Source of the DNA: Angomonas deanei
Taxonomy: Eukaryota; Euglenozoa; Kinetoplastea; Trypanosomatida; Trypanosomatidae
Assembly (NCBI GenBank): GCA_903995115.1
Contig: LR877150.1
Coordinates: forward strand, 699,001 to 763,000
DNA length: 64,000 nt
Reading direction: 5' to 3'
Shown here: positions 46,670 to 57,605 of the stretch, in pieces
How the letters are laid out: each line of letters opens with the position of its first letter
Numbering within the stretch: the first letter of the stretch is position 1
Notes under the pieces: generated by a model
Told to the model about the DNA's origin: nothing
What the model saw: the letters and a program-made list of their open reading frames with translations, nothing else
Database searches by the model: none
Program-made: the position numbers and the translations under genes

Positions 46670-49600
46670 TTACGTTAAGAGAAAAGCACCGGATCCTTCG
46701 TTCATGGCGAGCCGTAGCTTCTGCTCCATTTGCTCTTTGCTTTCGTACGCAGGTAGTTTCAAATAGTTTTGGCACGTCATGGCGGACGGTAGCTGATCCT
46801 CTTCTTTAATGTTCGGTTCCGATGCGTACTTGCGCACAATGGTAATCTTTGGTTTAAGGGACTCCAACCCGCCTAGTGGAAGAGTAGGTGAACCGGTCAG
46901 GAACAGGATGAACGCCTTCTGGTCTGTGAGGGAAAACGACGCCAGTATCTCAAAGAACCACACCATATGCTTGCAGGTTAGCGTGAAGCCGTGCGCGGCA
47001 TTGCAGTTGGCACTCAGATCCTCCAAGGTGAGGGCGGTCTCGCGACCATTAATCACTTCGTGTAGCTCTTCAACCGTGAGCATCTTGAACGACACCAACG
47101 GCACATAATCGTCAATCCCCCGTCGTAACGCCTTTACGGCTTGGTCCACATTGGTACTCAGCATATGCGTCACGACACCATCACAGTATTCCATGCAGTT
47201 GTCAAACGTCACATCCTTTTCACTGCCGCCCTCAGTCAACTCGATGGAGCCTTCCCCAGGTACACAGAAGGTAAGGCCGAGATCCTCCACACGACAGGCC
47301 TTCTTGCTGTTGCTCAGGAGCACTTCGTTTTGGTTGGTGCGCTTCGCGTCACTGATGGCGGACAGTACGTCGCCCACCTCTTTTGCAATACTTTCAATGT
47401 CATTCACACCACACACATCGCCGCGCAGGAGTTTCAACAGAGGAGTAGAGAAGGACAGGGAGACGGTGTGACCATCCAGAATGGCTCGGCCAATCACGCG
47501 ACCAATGGTGCGAAACTTCCCCGCCTGTCCTGCGACCTCTGTCGCGTGCGTGGTGGCATCCCACAGCTTCGGGTAGAGCCCATATCGCGAGTTGAACTTC
47601 TCTGCCGTGTCGTCCTCTGATTTGAGCCAAAGGTTCAGCTTAGTGGACCGAAGTGCCTCTCCCACCGACGAATAGAACTGCCGAGTGGGACCTAAACCAG
47701 TACCAGGCTCATTGTAGTACTCAAAGTCCCATACCGGCGTACCGCTAGGGCGTTGGCCTCCCAGCAACGCTTCCAGGCACTCCAGAGGCTTGTCACGCCA
47801 CACACGTTTCTTGCTGTGTGGAAGGTGAAACTTGTTGGACTCATGGGGGTGTGCCTTTTGCTGTGACTCGTAGACCTGCATCTTGTAGGCCGAGCGCACC
47901 GAGCCGCAGAAGGCAACGTCAAACATGTACTTGCGGGTGTGGAAAGAGAATAAAAACGGGCAGTCGGTGGCGAGGTTCACTGCCCACAGGAAGGGGGTGC
48001 TGACCAGCAATCAGGTAGTCTGAACAGTGACGTAGGGCCTTTTCATCCAGCTTTGCGTGAATAAAATCGGACTTGGTAATGTTCAACTCCAACTTCACGC
48101 TGTTGCCTGTGTGTGCGTGGTAATACTTGGCGAGCACTGGCCAGTGGCTAACGCAGTTGAAGAGCAATGAGATGAGGGCGAGTGCTTTTTCAATATCTTC
48201 CGTTAAAAACGGTTTACTGGACAACAGCGGTGCACTGATGGAATTCAAAATAGTGCGACACTGCGAGTGGTTCGGACTGTCGGAGGGTAAGACAATCTCG
48301 GCGGGTGTGTCCGGTGCGTTACGGCTGAGGAGAGGAGCCCTAGGAGGCCTAAAGACTTCGTAGTTTTTGTCAAATCGCGTGATACTATAGTGTAGCACGA
48401 TTTCTTTCTTTTGCTCCTGCATCTTTTCTAGCATTTGGTTAATCTCGTCAACTGGCTCGTCGCTCTTTTTACCTTCCATCACGGCGCCGAGGAGAGGGGA
48501 ATCCACGACCTGCAACACGGTTAGCGATTCCGGAAGTACGTAGGTACCACAGCGAACGTACACCTGCTCCTTCTGTCGAGCTTCCGAGGCTCTCCTGGGA
48601 GCCGTAGTCGGCAGTACTTCCTCCACCTCTTCCCCGGTCTCGCCCCGCGACAATATTGAACTGTGTGGTAGCAGACGATCGCGAATAAACGTACTAATGG
48701 TCTTGATTTCAGCGAGGGGGACGATACCCACCGCCGCCGACTTTCCGACCGAATGTTTTGTCTTATTACCGGTATCTCCCTCCTCGCTTTCGGCCTTCAC
48801 ACCGGGTACTTTCTGAGGTATCAGCTTGACGGTCACGAGAGACTTGATGTTTTTGACGCCATAGACCAACGGTGAGAAGGTCTCTTCATTGGAAATGAGG
48901 CGCTGCAGTAGAATGACCAGGGTCTTTAAAGGGCTAACGCTGTGGTCTTTGCTGGGAGCAGCCAACGCATCGATGAACTGTACCAAAATGTTCATGTCGG
49001 AGACGGTTTTGAAACCATTCAATAGGTCGTCCAGTAGATGACTGTTGCTAAATTCGAACGACGTCAGATGCGTATCGAGTAGGGTTCTTAGCGACCGGAA
49101 TGCTTGATCGAAATCCTTTTCTTGAAACGCCTTTTTGCAACTGGCAATTTCTTTTGGCTGCACATACTCGGACGTCTTTAACTGTTTGCACAGACTCTCC
49201 GCCTCCTTCAGCGTGGTCGTTCTCCAACCAGACGGAGTGTTCTGCTGCATCTTATAGTCCACCTCGGCCGGGAAGGTGCCCGCCGCCTGCAGGTTGGACT
49301 GTAGTTTTGCCGCTGCACTAGCCACCCCTTCCCGCTGAAACATGGTTTCCACCTTAGCAGGGCACTTTTCCAAGAGCATTTTGGCGAACCATACGCTTAA
49401 AAAGTTATTGGACAGCAGACGCCGGTCGTACATGTTGGTCGTCACCATTTGGCCTAGCGGCAGATCAAAGAAACCAGCCTTTTCCAAGCTCTCCATGCTC
49501 GCCATGTGGACGACACCGAGCAAAAAAAGAAACGCACTCACACGAGCAGCCAACACTTCCACTGTGCAGCACACTCTGGTGAGGGTCTTTAGACTGTGCG

Positions 49601-51167
49601 TCAGCAAACGGGTAAACAGCGCGGTGTCACTCTTGTATATGCCCCACTTCTCCTTGTCACAGGCAGAGATGATAATTTTCTTCGCCTCCGGTAGGAAGAG
49701 TGTGTACATGTCCGTATAGCGGAGATACTTTTTGTCTTCCTTCTCCGCCTGCTTCATAAGGCACGAAGAACAAAAGTCGGTGTCATTCCGTTCATTGCAC
49801 CGGAACCAGTCGTGTAGCGGGAGATTCTTCTTCCCACAGGCGTCACAGATGTGTCTACCAATGTTGCACTGCCTGCAGGACTGCATGTTTTCAAACGTAA
49901 CACCGGTTTCCTTTATTTTATTTCGAATCTTTAAGAGATCCACCCCATTCAAGTTGTACGAGGGGAAGACTAGCTCGTCGTCCTCCTCGTCGTCGGTGTC
50001 GGAGTCGTCTTCCTCGTACGCCTCCTCATCCTCTTGGGAAGAACTGTCGCCCTCGGTACTAGCACCATCTCCAGACTTGACTTCGGCAGGGGTACTGCTC
50101 TTCTGTGCATCGACGCCCTTCTTTCGAGCGTTAATCTGAAATAGCTTACTACGGGCTCCTCCGGGAACGTCCAACGTGTATAAGGATGGAAAGCACTCGA
50201 AGCCTTGTGCCGTGTACGGTGTTATGAGAGAATAGTAAATGTTGCACATGCCCACAATAGGAAAGTGCGTAAAGCTGCTGGAGTCCAACGACACCTCCAT
50301 GAGGTCAATGTACCAGTTGATTCTCTTTTCAAGGAGTGGCAGCAGGTCGCCTTTTAAAATATCCTTCGCGACGGAGGCATCCAGACTGGACGCGACGAAC
50401 AGCAAGTCCACCTTGGACTTGATCGACTTGGTAGTGAAGCTTTGATCGTCGTTGAGGAGGGTGATGTAGTACTCTAGAAGATCCCCAAACGTTTCCCGGA
50501 CGAGCACAGGGTTTTCGGACACTCTGACAATAATCGTGGAGAGAATCCCGCAGCAGTAATCGCTAATGTCCGCATCGCTGTTCCGAAGTCCGGTCCTAAA
50601 CAACGGAACCGTTTCGCGCACCTTCTCGTAGGTAGAAGTGTACACGTACCGTGAGCACTTCCACACGCACCGCCACACCTTCTTTTGGGTGGAGATGGTG
50701 AAGAAGTCCAGAAACATAAACATGAGCGCAATGCCGTTGTTTTGGAAGACCGACATGGCGCCGACGGGGTGGGCGCACAGTTTGTCAACGCAGTCGATGC
50801 ACTGCTGGGCCACCTCAATGTCTTCCACGCTGACCAAGTGGGAAAGAATCGCCTCCAGGTTCGATTCTTGGGAGAGTGTTGGGACAATGTTAGGGGCGGC
50901 ATCGATGAGATACGTCAGCGACCGCGCCGCTAGCAACACCAACTCCGGATTGTAGTCTTTGCGAAGACAGGCGCAGATGGCAGTGACGAGGTTGGACTCG
51001 TTGATGCCCGTCAAGGCGCCCTCACTACTCGAATTGATAATATCGCACAATTGCGTCAGCCCTTGCATCTCCCGAAAGTCGTCTCCACTGGAAATCTCTT
51101 CTACCAACTTGGAGATGGAAGCGGAGCCTCTCGCTAGCCCGAGAATTTGACGAAATGCTTCTTCCAT
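46670..51167 (-). CDS. TRIP12/UPL3-type HECT ubiquitin ligase with ZZ finger, split by one frame change
   Basis: About 1498 residues over two frames. N-terminal ARM repeats (30-330) match TRIP12/UPL3/UFD4. An acidic stretch lies at 375-400, then a ZZ-type zinc finger (C431, C434, C441, C444, H452, C457, C466, C469). The HECT domain, in the second frame from about 48000 to 46670, includes GTGLGPTRQFYS and the catalytic Cys in LPSAMTCQNYLKLP, then ends GAFLLT, very close to TRIP12's ending. The first frame breaks after SDYLIAG and the family pattern resumes as PFLWAVNLATDCPF in the other frame. Removing one base of the G5 run at 47993-47997 restores it. The first frame alone would stop at 47919 without a HECT domain. 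Family role: K48/K29-linked ubiquitin chains on degradation substrates. Confidence 0.85.
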
Positions 51168-51514
51168 GGAATTAATGAAAAATAGAATACTATGGTAACT
51201 CGAACAACAACACGAAGGATGCTTGAACTAGTAGTGGGGGTGTATAGTAACAATAATACGCTTTTAAAAAAAGAGAGAACTGGCGGAGAGGCGGGTAGAT
51301 GAATAAAAACAAAATGGGGAAATTCTGAATAAAAACCGGTAGAGTGGAACAACGAAACACCATCCAGTTTAAAGACTTCATAATTGTACCTAAATAATTC
51401 ATATATCCTACAAGAAACAATTCTACTACTACTGCTACCAAACACCTATTCAATGTTTATCCTAACTTGTGTCGGTCGTTTCTTTGTCTAGCTTAACATG
51501 TCTTTTTTTCTTCT
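51168..51514. other. intergenic spacer, no gene seen
   Basis: 347 bases holding the 5' leader and splice signal of the HECT gene and the presumed 3' UTR of the small membrane-protein gene. Short CTA/CTG triplet stretch near 51422-51435. Open frames here are short and lack coding character. Confidence 0.5.
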
Positions 51515-52096
51515 TTAGTTAATGGCGGGTGTATTCTCCTTTTCCTCCATGGCGGCCTTGAGCGCCTGTTCGCGACGAATCTTACGCATAATTTGGTAGT
51601 GGTAGTGACGGTCGTACCCCTTCGCCTTGGCCTCGGCGTACTCACGGCGACCTCTCTCCTCACCACCCACACCCCACGCGGGGCGAATCATGCTGGCCGC
51701 ATCATCGCCACGGAGCCACACCTTCTTGGGCCAGTTGAACACAAAAGGGCCATAAATGTACCACTTCCACCAGTAGTTGACCTCCCCCTCACCACGCGAC
51801 ATGTTACGACGGTAGACGTAGGTGGAGCGGTCGTAGGTCTCGGCGGACCAGTCCAGCCACGAGAAGAACGCCTTACCCGCCTCGCTGGTGGGCCGTTCTA
51901 GAAAACGCTTCATGTAGACGTGGCGGTCGTTATCCCACTGGAACTGCTGCACAAACGTATCGTCGTACTTGGTGTCTTCGAACTTGGTCAGACCACCTCT
52001 ACTATAATAACAGTACACCTCCATCAGGGTGGGCGGCACCAAGTAGAGAATGTAGAGAATCGCAAAAGGGATCCATGCGGTGTCTAAACCAGCCAT
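51515..52096 (-). CDS. single-pass membrane protein, possibly a mitochondrial complex subunit
   Basis: 193 residues. One hydrophobic helix near the N-terminus (about 8-30: WIPFAILYILYLVPPTLMEVYCYY), then an aromatic-rich, highly charged soluble part (Trp/Tyr-rich segment about 100-125: YWWKWYIYGPFVFNWPKKVW) and a basic helical C-terminus. This layout, a short N-terminal anchor followed by a charged Trp/Tyr-rich tail, is common in lineage-specific subunits of kinetoplastid respiratory complexes. That assignment is inference only; no named family is recognised. It starts at the clear ATG 52096. Confidence 0.68.
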   Translation of the reverse strand: MAGLDTAWIPFAILYILYLVPPTLMEVYCYYSRGGLTKFEDTKYDDTFVQQFQWDNDRHVYMKRFLERPTSEAGKAFFSWLDWSAETYDRSTYVYRRNMSRGEGEVNYWWKWYIYGPFVFNWPKKVWLRGDDAASMIRPAWGVGGEERGRREYAEAKAKGYDRHYHYQIMRKIRREQALKAAMEEKENTPAIN

Positions 52097-52346
52097 TGTG
52101 TGTATTACAGAATGTTACTAGAAAATAAGATTATTATTTTAAAAACGGAAAACCACGACGGCTAAAATGCTTTAACACGAAAAGGAGGGAGAGAATTAAT
52201 GAAATGAATGACAATGAAAGTCAACAAACAAGAAAACGGAAATCAAAACACAGAAATAGAAACGCTCTTATAGACGCCGGTACAATCCATTTTCTACCGT
52301 TCTTTTTTTAGAAAAAAAATATTTACTGTTATCCGTCTGCCACTCT

Positions 52347-52595
52347 TTAGACGTCCTGACTCGTAATCTCCACAATCGCGCTGCCGCGAATGACCGTCGT
52401 CCCCATCGCTACGTGTTCCTCGTGTTCTGGGACATTTGGGTTTTTGGTTTCATCTACGGCATCCTCGAGCACCACGCTCATAAACTTATCCGTCCCTCGG
52501 AGAATCCCCGACACGGACCGTCCGCCCTTTAACTTAATTAACACGCGCTTCTCCATAAAATGGTTGAGATTGGGAAGTGTGTTGGGTTGCGGCAT
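52347..52595 (-). CDS. SmG: spliceosomal Sm protein G
   Basis: 82 residues from the ATG at 52595; the upstream open frame is C/T-rich leader. Sm1 motif: [34 protein letters not shown] (in outline, residues 14-47). Sm2 motif: [11 protein letters not shown]. The GGRxVxGILRGxDxFM wording and IRGxxI end match SmG better than Lsm7. It belongs to the heptameric ring on U1, U2, U4, U5 and, in kinetoplastids, the spliced-leader RNA, so it serves the trans-splicing this gene cluster depends on. A 12-residue insert between Sm1 and Sm2 ([13 protein letters not shown] region) is a little longer than in human. Confidence 0.87.
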   Translation of the reverse strand: MPQPNTLPNLNHFMEKRVLIKLKGGRSVSGILRGTDKFMSVVLEDAVDETKNPNVPEHEEHVAMGTTVIRGSAIVEITSQDV

Positions 52596-52970
52596 TTTCT
52601 CGTGAGATAGGTGTGTGTGTGTGGTATAGATCGTATGGACTAGAGGGGAAATAAAGAGGCTATTGGTAGGGGGAGAGTGAGAGGTAAAACATGAGATCAG
52701 CATGGCAAAAGATAAAAAAAAAAAGTGGGGTCATTGACCTAACATACCGTTGTCTTTTTTTTTTTTTTTGTAATATTATACTTACATAGAGTGTGTTCAA
52801 ATACATGGGTGTTCTATTATTTTATTTTTACTTCTTAAAAAAAAAAAAACATACAAGGTACGTCTGAGAATGGAAGAAAGAAAACAAAGCGAAAAAGGAG
52901 GAATACAATCACAAGACACGAAAACGTTACTTTCCCGTGTATGCTCAACCCTTCGGCAGCGCACAGCCGA
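52596..52970. other. intergenic spacer with homopolymer runs
   Basis: 375 bases. Left part: C/T-rich signal for SmG with candidate AGs at 52641-52640 and nearer the ATG. A T15-16 run near 52755-52769 and an A12 run near 52838-52849 (plus strand). No gene seen. Confidence 0.55.
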
Positions 52971-54779
52971 CTAAACCTCTCTAAATTCCATTCCATCTTC
53001 AATATCCTCTAACAACTTCTTCCGCTCCACCTCTAACTCGTCGCGACTCAGGACACTTTGAGTCTTGTGTTCCTGTACTTCGTTAATGTAAACCGTTGCC
53101 TTATCGTCCAAGTCTTCTATCTCATTTTCAGGCGGCTTCACCATATCGTTGAGCTGCGTACTACGGCGCTCCCGCTGACGGGCGGCAGCTCGCTTCTCCT
53201 TCACCGCACGGTCGAGATTCTTGTCTCTCAGACTCTCATTCTCAAAGAGGTTGCCGATAAACACCTTTTCATCAGGGGCTAGGGTGCACAAGGAAGGCGA
53301 CAGTTCCAGCAAGGACACATTACCGTCGATACCGCCGGTGGCAACGTACTTGCCTTCGTGGCACGGCTTGGCGGTGTGGAGCGCGAAATCAGACACCTTC
53401 ACCGACAGAGCAGGGGACGTCTGGCGGACGGTCAAGTCCCACACATCCATCACACCGTCCATGCGCGTGGTGAAGAAGACACCGGGGCGGACGGGGTGCC
53501 ACACGCCGCAGGTGAGGTACGCCTTGTGGTAGAAGGTGCTGAACATGGGCGTAAACTTAAAGTCCTCGAACCATAGCCGAGCCGTCCAGTCGCCCACGCT
53601 CAAAAAGTACTTGGAGAAGGACGGATTACGCTGGACGCTATACACGGGGCCGTGGTGGCCGTTGAAGGTGTTGGGGCCGATCTTTTCGTGTTGGGTCTTT
53701 CCCTTACGGTTACAGGACAGGATGGTACCCTGCTCTGTCCCGATCATGTAACGCGCGGGGCCACCGACCTGCGGGTCGTAGTCCAGGCACAAACCGCCGA
53801 GCACACCCTTTGCGCCGCCCTCGTTGTTCTTTGGCTGAAGAATCAAGTTGTCGTCCTCAATCTTGTGGATCTCCACCGGACGATCAGGGAGGCGGCAGTC
53901 CCAGACGAAGGCGTTACCGTCCGTAGAAACAGAAAGGATCTCGCCAGACTTGCTCTGAAGCCACTTCACAGACCACACGGGGTCCTTGTGGCTCTCCTCA
54001 ATGAGGGACCGTGCCGCCGGCCGGTTAGGCTGACGAGTGTCCCAGAACTGCACCACACCGTTCCAGCTGCCGCCGGCAATGTAGTGCGGGTCCTTGGTGT
54101 AGTACTCCACGCAGCTCAGCGGGGAGGGAGAAACTAACGTCTCAGACGGCTCGGTGGGGTTCATAATATCCCAAATGTGGGAGTTGGTGCTCATATTTGG
54201 TCCGTTACTCTGAAACTTTAAACGGCAGTAGGCGACCGCTAATTTACGTCCGTCGTTCTGCCACGAAATGGAGGCGGCGGTGCGCTTTTCCTCCGAAGGG
54301 TCCTTGAAGACCGCAATCGTTTTGGCAGCGGCGGGTCCGACTGCGTCGTCGGTGTGTGGGGGATCCTCCGTGAAGAAGCGTCCATAAATGTCGATGGCAT
54401 TATTTTGCTTGACGCACTTCTCCATGCACTGCTCCACGAGACGGGTGCAGGTGGACAGGTACCCATCCTCCCGCTCTACCTTTTTGCAGTACTTCATCTT
54501 TTCCTCAAACTCGGTGGGGTCGACCGAGTTGGGCCAGCCGCCTTCTAAGTGGGTCTGCGCGTGGTTCTTGAGCTTCACACGCTCGGTGTTGGTGGCCGCC
54601 TCCGACAGCTCGGGCACGTTCTGCACCTTGTGTTCTCTGGGATTGGTGGTGGTGAACTTCTCCTTCACGGCGTTATTCGGGGCAATATCGGTGAGTATTT
54701 CGCATTCGTTTGCCTGAAACTCCGGCATCCGCCCGAACTCGCGGGCATTGCGGGAGTAACTATAGGTTACCTCCGTCAT
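52971..54779 (-). CDS. DNAI2: outer-arm axonemal dynein intermediate chain DNAI2/IC69
   Basis: 602 residues from the ATG at 54779. The N-terminal 150 residues match DNAI2: TYSYSRNAREFGR, then LTDIAPN, the LEGGWPNSVDPTEFEEK segment and MEKCVKQNNAIDIYGRFF. WD40 repeats follow (about 190-520), for example GSWNGVVQFWDTRQPNRPA and SVSTDGNAFVWDCRLPDRP. A charged helical end (RAAARQRERRSTQ) closes it. It anchors the outer dynein arm to doublet microtubules for flagellar beating, showing that the organism builds motile flagella. The leader contains a T16 run between the predicted acceptor and the ATG. Confidence 0.92.
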   Translation of the reverse strand: MTEVTYSYSRNAREFGRMPEFQANECEILTDIAPNNAVKEKFTTTNPREHKVQNVPELSEAATNTERVKLKNHAQTHLEGGWPNSVDPTEFEEKMKYCKKVEREDGYLSTCTRLVEQCMEKCVKQNNAIDIYGRFFTEDPPHTDDAVGPAAAKTIAVFKDPSEEKRTAASISWQNDGRKLAVAYCRLKFQSNGPNMSTNSHIWDIMNPTEPSETLVSPSPLSCVEYYTKDPHYIAGGSWNGVVQFWDTRQPNRPAARSLIEESHKDPVWSVKWLQSKSGEILSVSTDGNAFVWDCRLPDRPVEIHKIEDDNLILQPKNNEGGAKGVLGGLCLDYDPQVGGPARYMIGTEQGTILSCNRKGKTQHEKIGPNTFNGHHGPVYSVQRNPSFSKYFLSVGDWTARLWFEDFKFTPMFSTFYHKAYLTCGVWHPVRPGVFFTTRMDGVMDVWDLTVRQTSPALSVKVSDFALHTAKPCHEGKYVATGGIDGNVSLLELSPSLCTLAPDEKVFIGNLFENESLRDKNLDRAVKEKRAAARQRERRSTQLNDMVKPPENEIEDLDDKATVYINEVQEHKTQSVLSRDELEVERKKLLEDIEDGMEFREV

Positions 54780-54828
54780 ACAAACGGGTGTTAAAAAAAA
54801 AAAAAAAAGTATACGGGTACACTTGATA

Positions 54829-54870
54829 CTAGATGAAAAAGAAATAAAGTAAAGAGGAAGAAAAGTGTGA
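54829..54870 (-). promoter_or_regulatory. predicted trans-splice acceptor for DNAI2
   Basis: Transcript sense: CTTTTCTTCCTCTTTACTTT, then ATTTCTTTTTCATCTAG with AG at 54830-54829. The later T16 run (54793-54808) has no AG between it and the ATG, so the earlier site is favoured. Confidence 0.55.
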
Positions 54871-55001
54871 TGTGACAGTGAGCACAAAGCCTTAAAAGAA
54901 GAATTGAAAGCACAGCTCTAAACTACCACTCTCACACACACTAACCAAGCGATATATCAGTAAGCAATCAGGGAACTATTCTTATTTTTTCCTCAATTTC
55001 G

Positions 55002-55586
55002 TTAATACTCCTTTGTCCACTCCTTCTTCTTGATCTTTAGCCCCGACTCTGGGGAGTCGACTGCCTCTAACGGGTTGTACTGGTACGTGAACGACGTGAT
55101 GTGTTTATCTTTTATATCCAGCAACACAAACGAGGGCAAAATATTACCCTCTGTTGGACTAAATGCGCCAGTGATGGAGCCAGGGTTCACAAACGCCCTG
55201 CCATCAAACTCGTGGAACTTGGCCACCGCCGGTGTACCATAAATCAGTACATCCACGTCTAACTTTCGCTGTACCGCGGCTAGCGACTCCTTGTCCCCCT
55301 CCGGTACGACCTGGTGTCCGTGAATCATGCCAATCTTCAACCCCTCCACCTCGACACACACGTACTGAGGTAGGCTGGTGCTCCACTCGCTGTCAAACTC
55401 GCCGTAGGTGCAGTGAAGCTGGTTGGAGACAGTCCTAAAATAGTCGTGTAACTCCCTGCAGGCAATATTGCCCGTGACGAACGTCTTCTGTATGCGACCA
55501 GGCGTCAGCATACTCTTGAAGGCCTCCGGGATAGCGGCGGAACGCATCGGCACATGCGATTCCCCTACGACAAGTATTAACACCAT
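55002..55586 (-). CDS. VPS29: retromer subunit VPS29 with altered metal-site residues
   Basis: 194 residues from the true ATG at 55586; the frame extends to 55598 only from a TTG. The metallophosphoesterase-like fold is clear: MVLILVVGESHVP, TPGRIQKTFVTGNIAC, IGMIHGHQVVPEGD, VNPGSITGAF and PSFVLLDI all align with VPS29. Ligand positions differ: GDxH is GESH, and the family's GHTH is GTPA, so two histidines are missing. VPS29 is normally a scaffold rather than an enzyme, so retromer assembly with VPS35 can still be expected. It functions in endosome-to-Golgi retrieval. Confidence 0.9.
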   Translation of the reverse strand: MVLILVVGESHVPMRSAAIPEAFKSMLTPGRIQKTFVTGNIACRELHDYFRTVSNQLHCTYGEFDSEWSTSLPQYVCVEVEGLKIGMIHGHQVVPEGDKESLAAVQRKLDVDVLIYGTPAVAKFHEFDGRAFVNPGSITGAFSPTEGNILPSFVLLDIKDKHITSFTYQYNPLEAVDSPESGLKIKKKEWTKEY

Positions 55587-55631
55587 GACAGGTAACAATG
55601 GACGTTAAAAATGTAAACCTTCACTTCCAAT

Positions 55632-55656
55632 CTTTCGGGGGGAAAAGGGAGAGGCA
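55632..55656 (-). promoter_or_regulatory. predicted trans-splice acceptor for VPS29
   Basis: Transcript sense: GCCTCTCCCTTTTCCCCCCGAAAG with AG at 55633-55632, about 45 bases before the ATG at 55586. Confidence 0.55.
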
Positions 55657-55775
55657 AAATATGAGCGTGGACTCCATCAGTGTGAGAAAGCAACCCCTTT
55701 TCGTTTCATATCTGAAATCACTTTCACTTTTGATTTTTACAGCAGCAACCATCACAGAACAAACAATGAACCATC

Positions 55776-56393
55776 TCATAATTGCGACAGCAGGTGTTCT
55801 ACCGTACTTGCGCTAAACCCCTGTACTTCCTCCTCCGTGCCTGGGTCAATCTTAATCATGTGCTTCTTCATGTCGGCGTTCTCCACCACAAACGCCCCTG
55901 CCGAGTGCAGACAGTCCCCTTGTGCGACCACTCGCAGAATGTCGTCTTCTGACAGTGTTTCATAGTACGTCGTGGTGTGCGTCGCTTGTGAAAGTCTCTT
56001 CCGTAACGTGAAACTATACACACAAGTCGACTGCACGGTGGAGAGTTGGCTGGCGGAGTAGTCCTTTATGAACCGTATCGCCTCTTCTCTGGATTCCGGC
56101 TTCTCACGGATCTGGCCATTCCAGAAGACAACCTGGTCAAACGTAATCGCAACGGCGCCGTCCACGGATTGGATCTTTCCCACAAGGGAGGAGTTATCCT
56201 GCACACGAGTTAGCAGTGCATCCATTTTCGCTTCTGCAATCCTGTGCGTCAGTTCATACGGATCGTCGCTTCTAATTTCCTTTTCGTCAATGCCGGGGGA
56301 CAAATACTCCATGTGGTACCTTCTCGAAAAGTGTGACTCTGCTATTTCACGACGCCGACGGGCGCTCGTCCCTATGAGCATAACTGGTTTCAT
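55776..56393 (-). CDS. Maf-family nucleoside triphosphate pyrophosphatase
   Basis: 205 residues. Maf/ASMTL proteins hydrolyse modified or canonical NTPs to NMPs, cleaning the nucleotide pool. Visible: LIGTSARRRREI (the S-x-R-R-x-x-L-like opening), GIDEKEIRSDDP, then a Q-S-V-D-G-A-V segment at the place of the usual D-T-V-V, a REKPESREEAIRFIKDYS helix, and GDCLHSAGAF in place of G-K-A-G-A-Y. Several usual active-site letters are altered (SVDGAV for ADTVV), so substrate range may differ from bacterial Maf/YhdE. Length is normal. The start ATG at 56393 gives a full N-terminal strand. Confidence 0.83.
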   Translation of the reverse strand: MKPVMLIGTSARRRREIAESHFSRRYHMEYLSPGIDEKEIRSDDPYELTHRIAEAKMDALLTRVQDNSSLVGKIQSVDGAVAITFDQVVFWNGQIREKPESREEAIRFIKDYSASQLSTVQSTCVYSFTLRKRLSQATHTTTYYETLSEDDILRVVAQGDCLHSAGAFVVENADMKKHMIKIDPGTEEEVQGFSASTVEHLLSQL

Positions 56394-56701
56394 TCAAACG
56401 AAAGTAAACTACAGTTAGAGAAAAAAAGTGTGAGGAAAGACATGGAACAAAAATGAAGAACAGTGAACCCGGTCATTGTATGTTTTGAATAACACAGTAG
56501 AATCTCAAAGAAAGAGTCAACTAAAACAATACAAATAAATAAATAAAAAAAGCGCATCTCAAAACTACAAGAAAAGAAATTAGAAAGCAATACAAAAATG
56601 GTTTTGGTTGTGTTCAAAACATGGCGAAATTCAGTTATTCTTCATTTTATTCTTCTTTTCAAAGCATAAACATCAGAGCAACTAAAAAGCCGCACACTCG
56701 T
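56394..56701. other. intergenic spacer, no gene seen
   Basis: 308 bases, A-rich on the plus strand with an AAATAAATAAAT stretch near 56533-56550. Presumably Rab2 3' UTR plus the Maf leader. A 75-codon open frame here is pyrimidine-tract translation (Phe/Ser/Leu-rich) and is not counted. Confidence 0.5.
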
Positions 56702-57475
<774 letters not shown>

Positions 57476-57605
57476 TCATCGCAACGCAGAAAAGAAAACA
57501 AATAAAAGACGGATAGTTTTGGGTATAGACTGTGAAATTTAAAATCAGGTTAATTATTATCATACTTTGTTTGTGCTTCACGTGATACAGGAAGACGAAC
57601 TCCTG

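Noticed and set aside
23088-48012. Programmed ribosomal frameshifting as the cause of the three split genes
   Set aside because: The sites lack a convincing slippery heptamer with a downstream structure, and both directions of shift occur; homopolymer indels are simpler. Kept open only as an alternative.
56390-56617. 75-codon minus-strand frame between Rab2 and Maf
   Set aside because: Phe/Ser/Leu/Cys-rich translation of a pyrimidine tract overlapping the Maf start; not gene-like.
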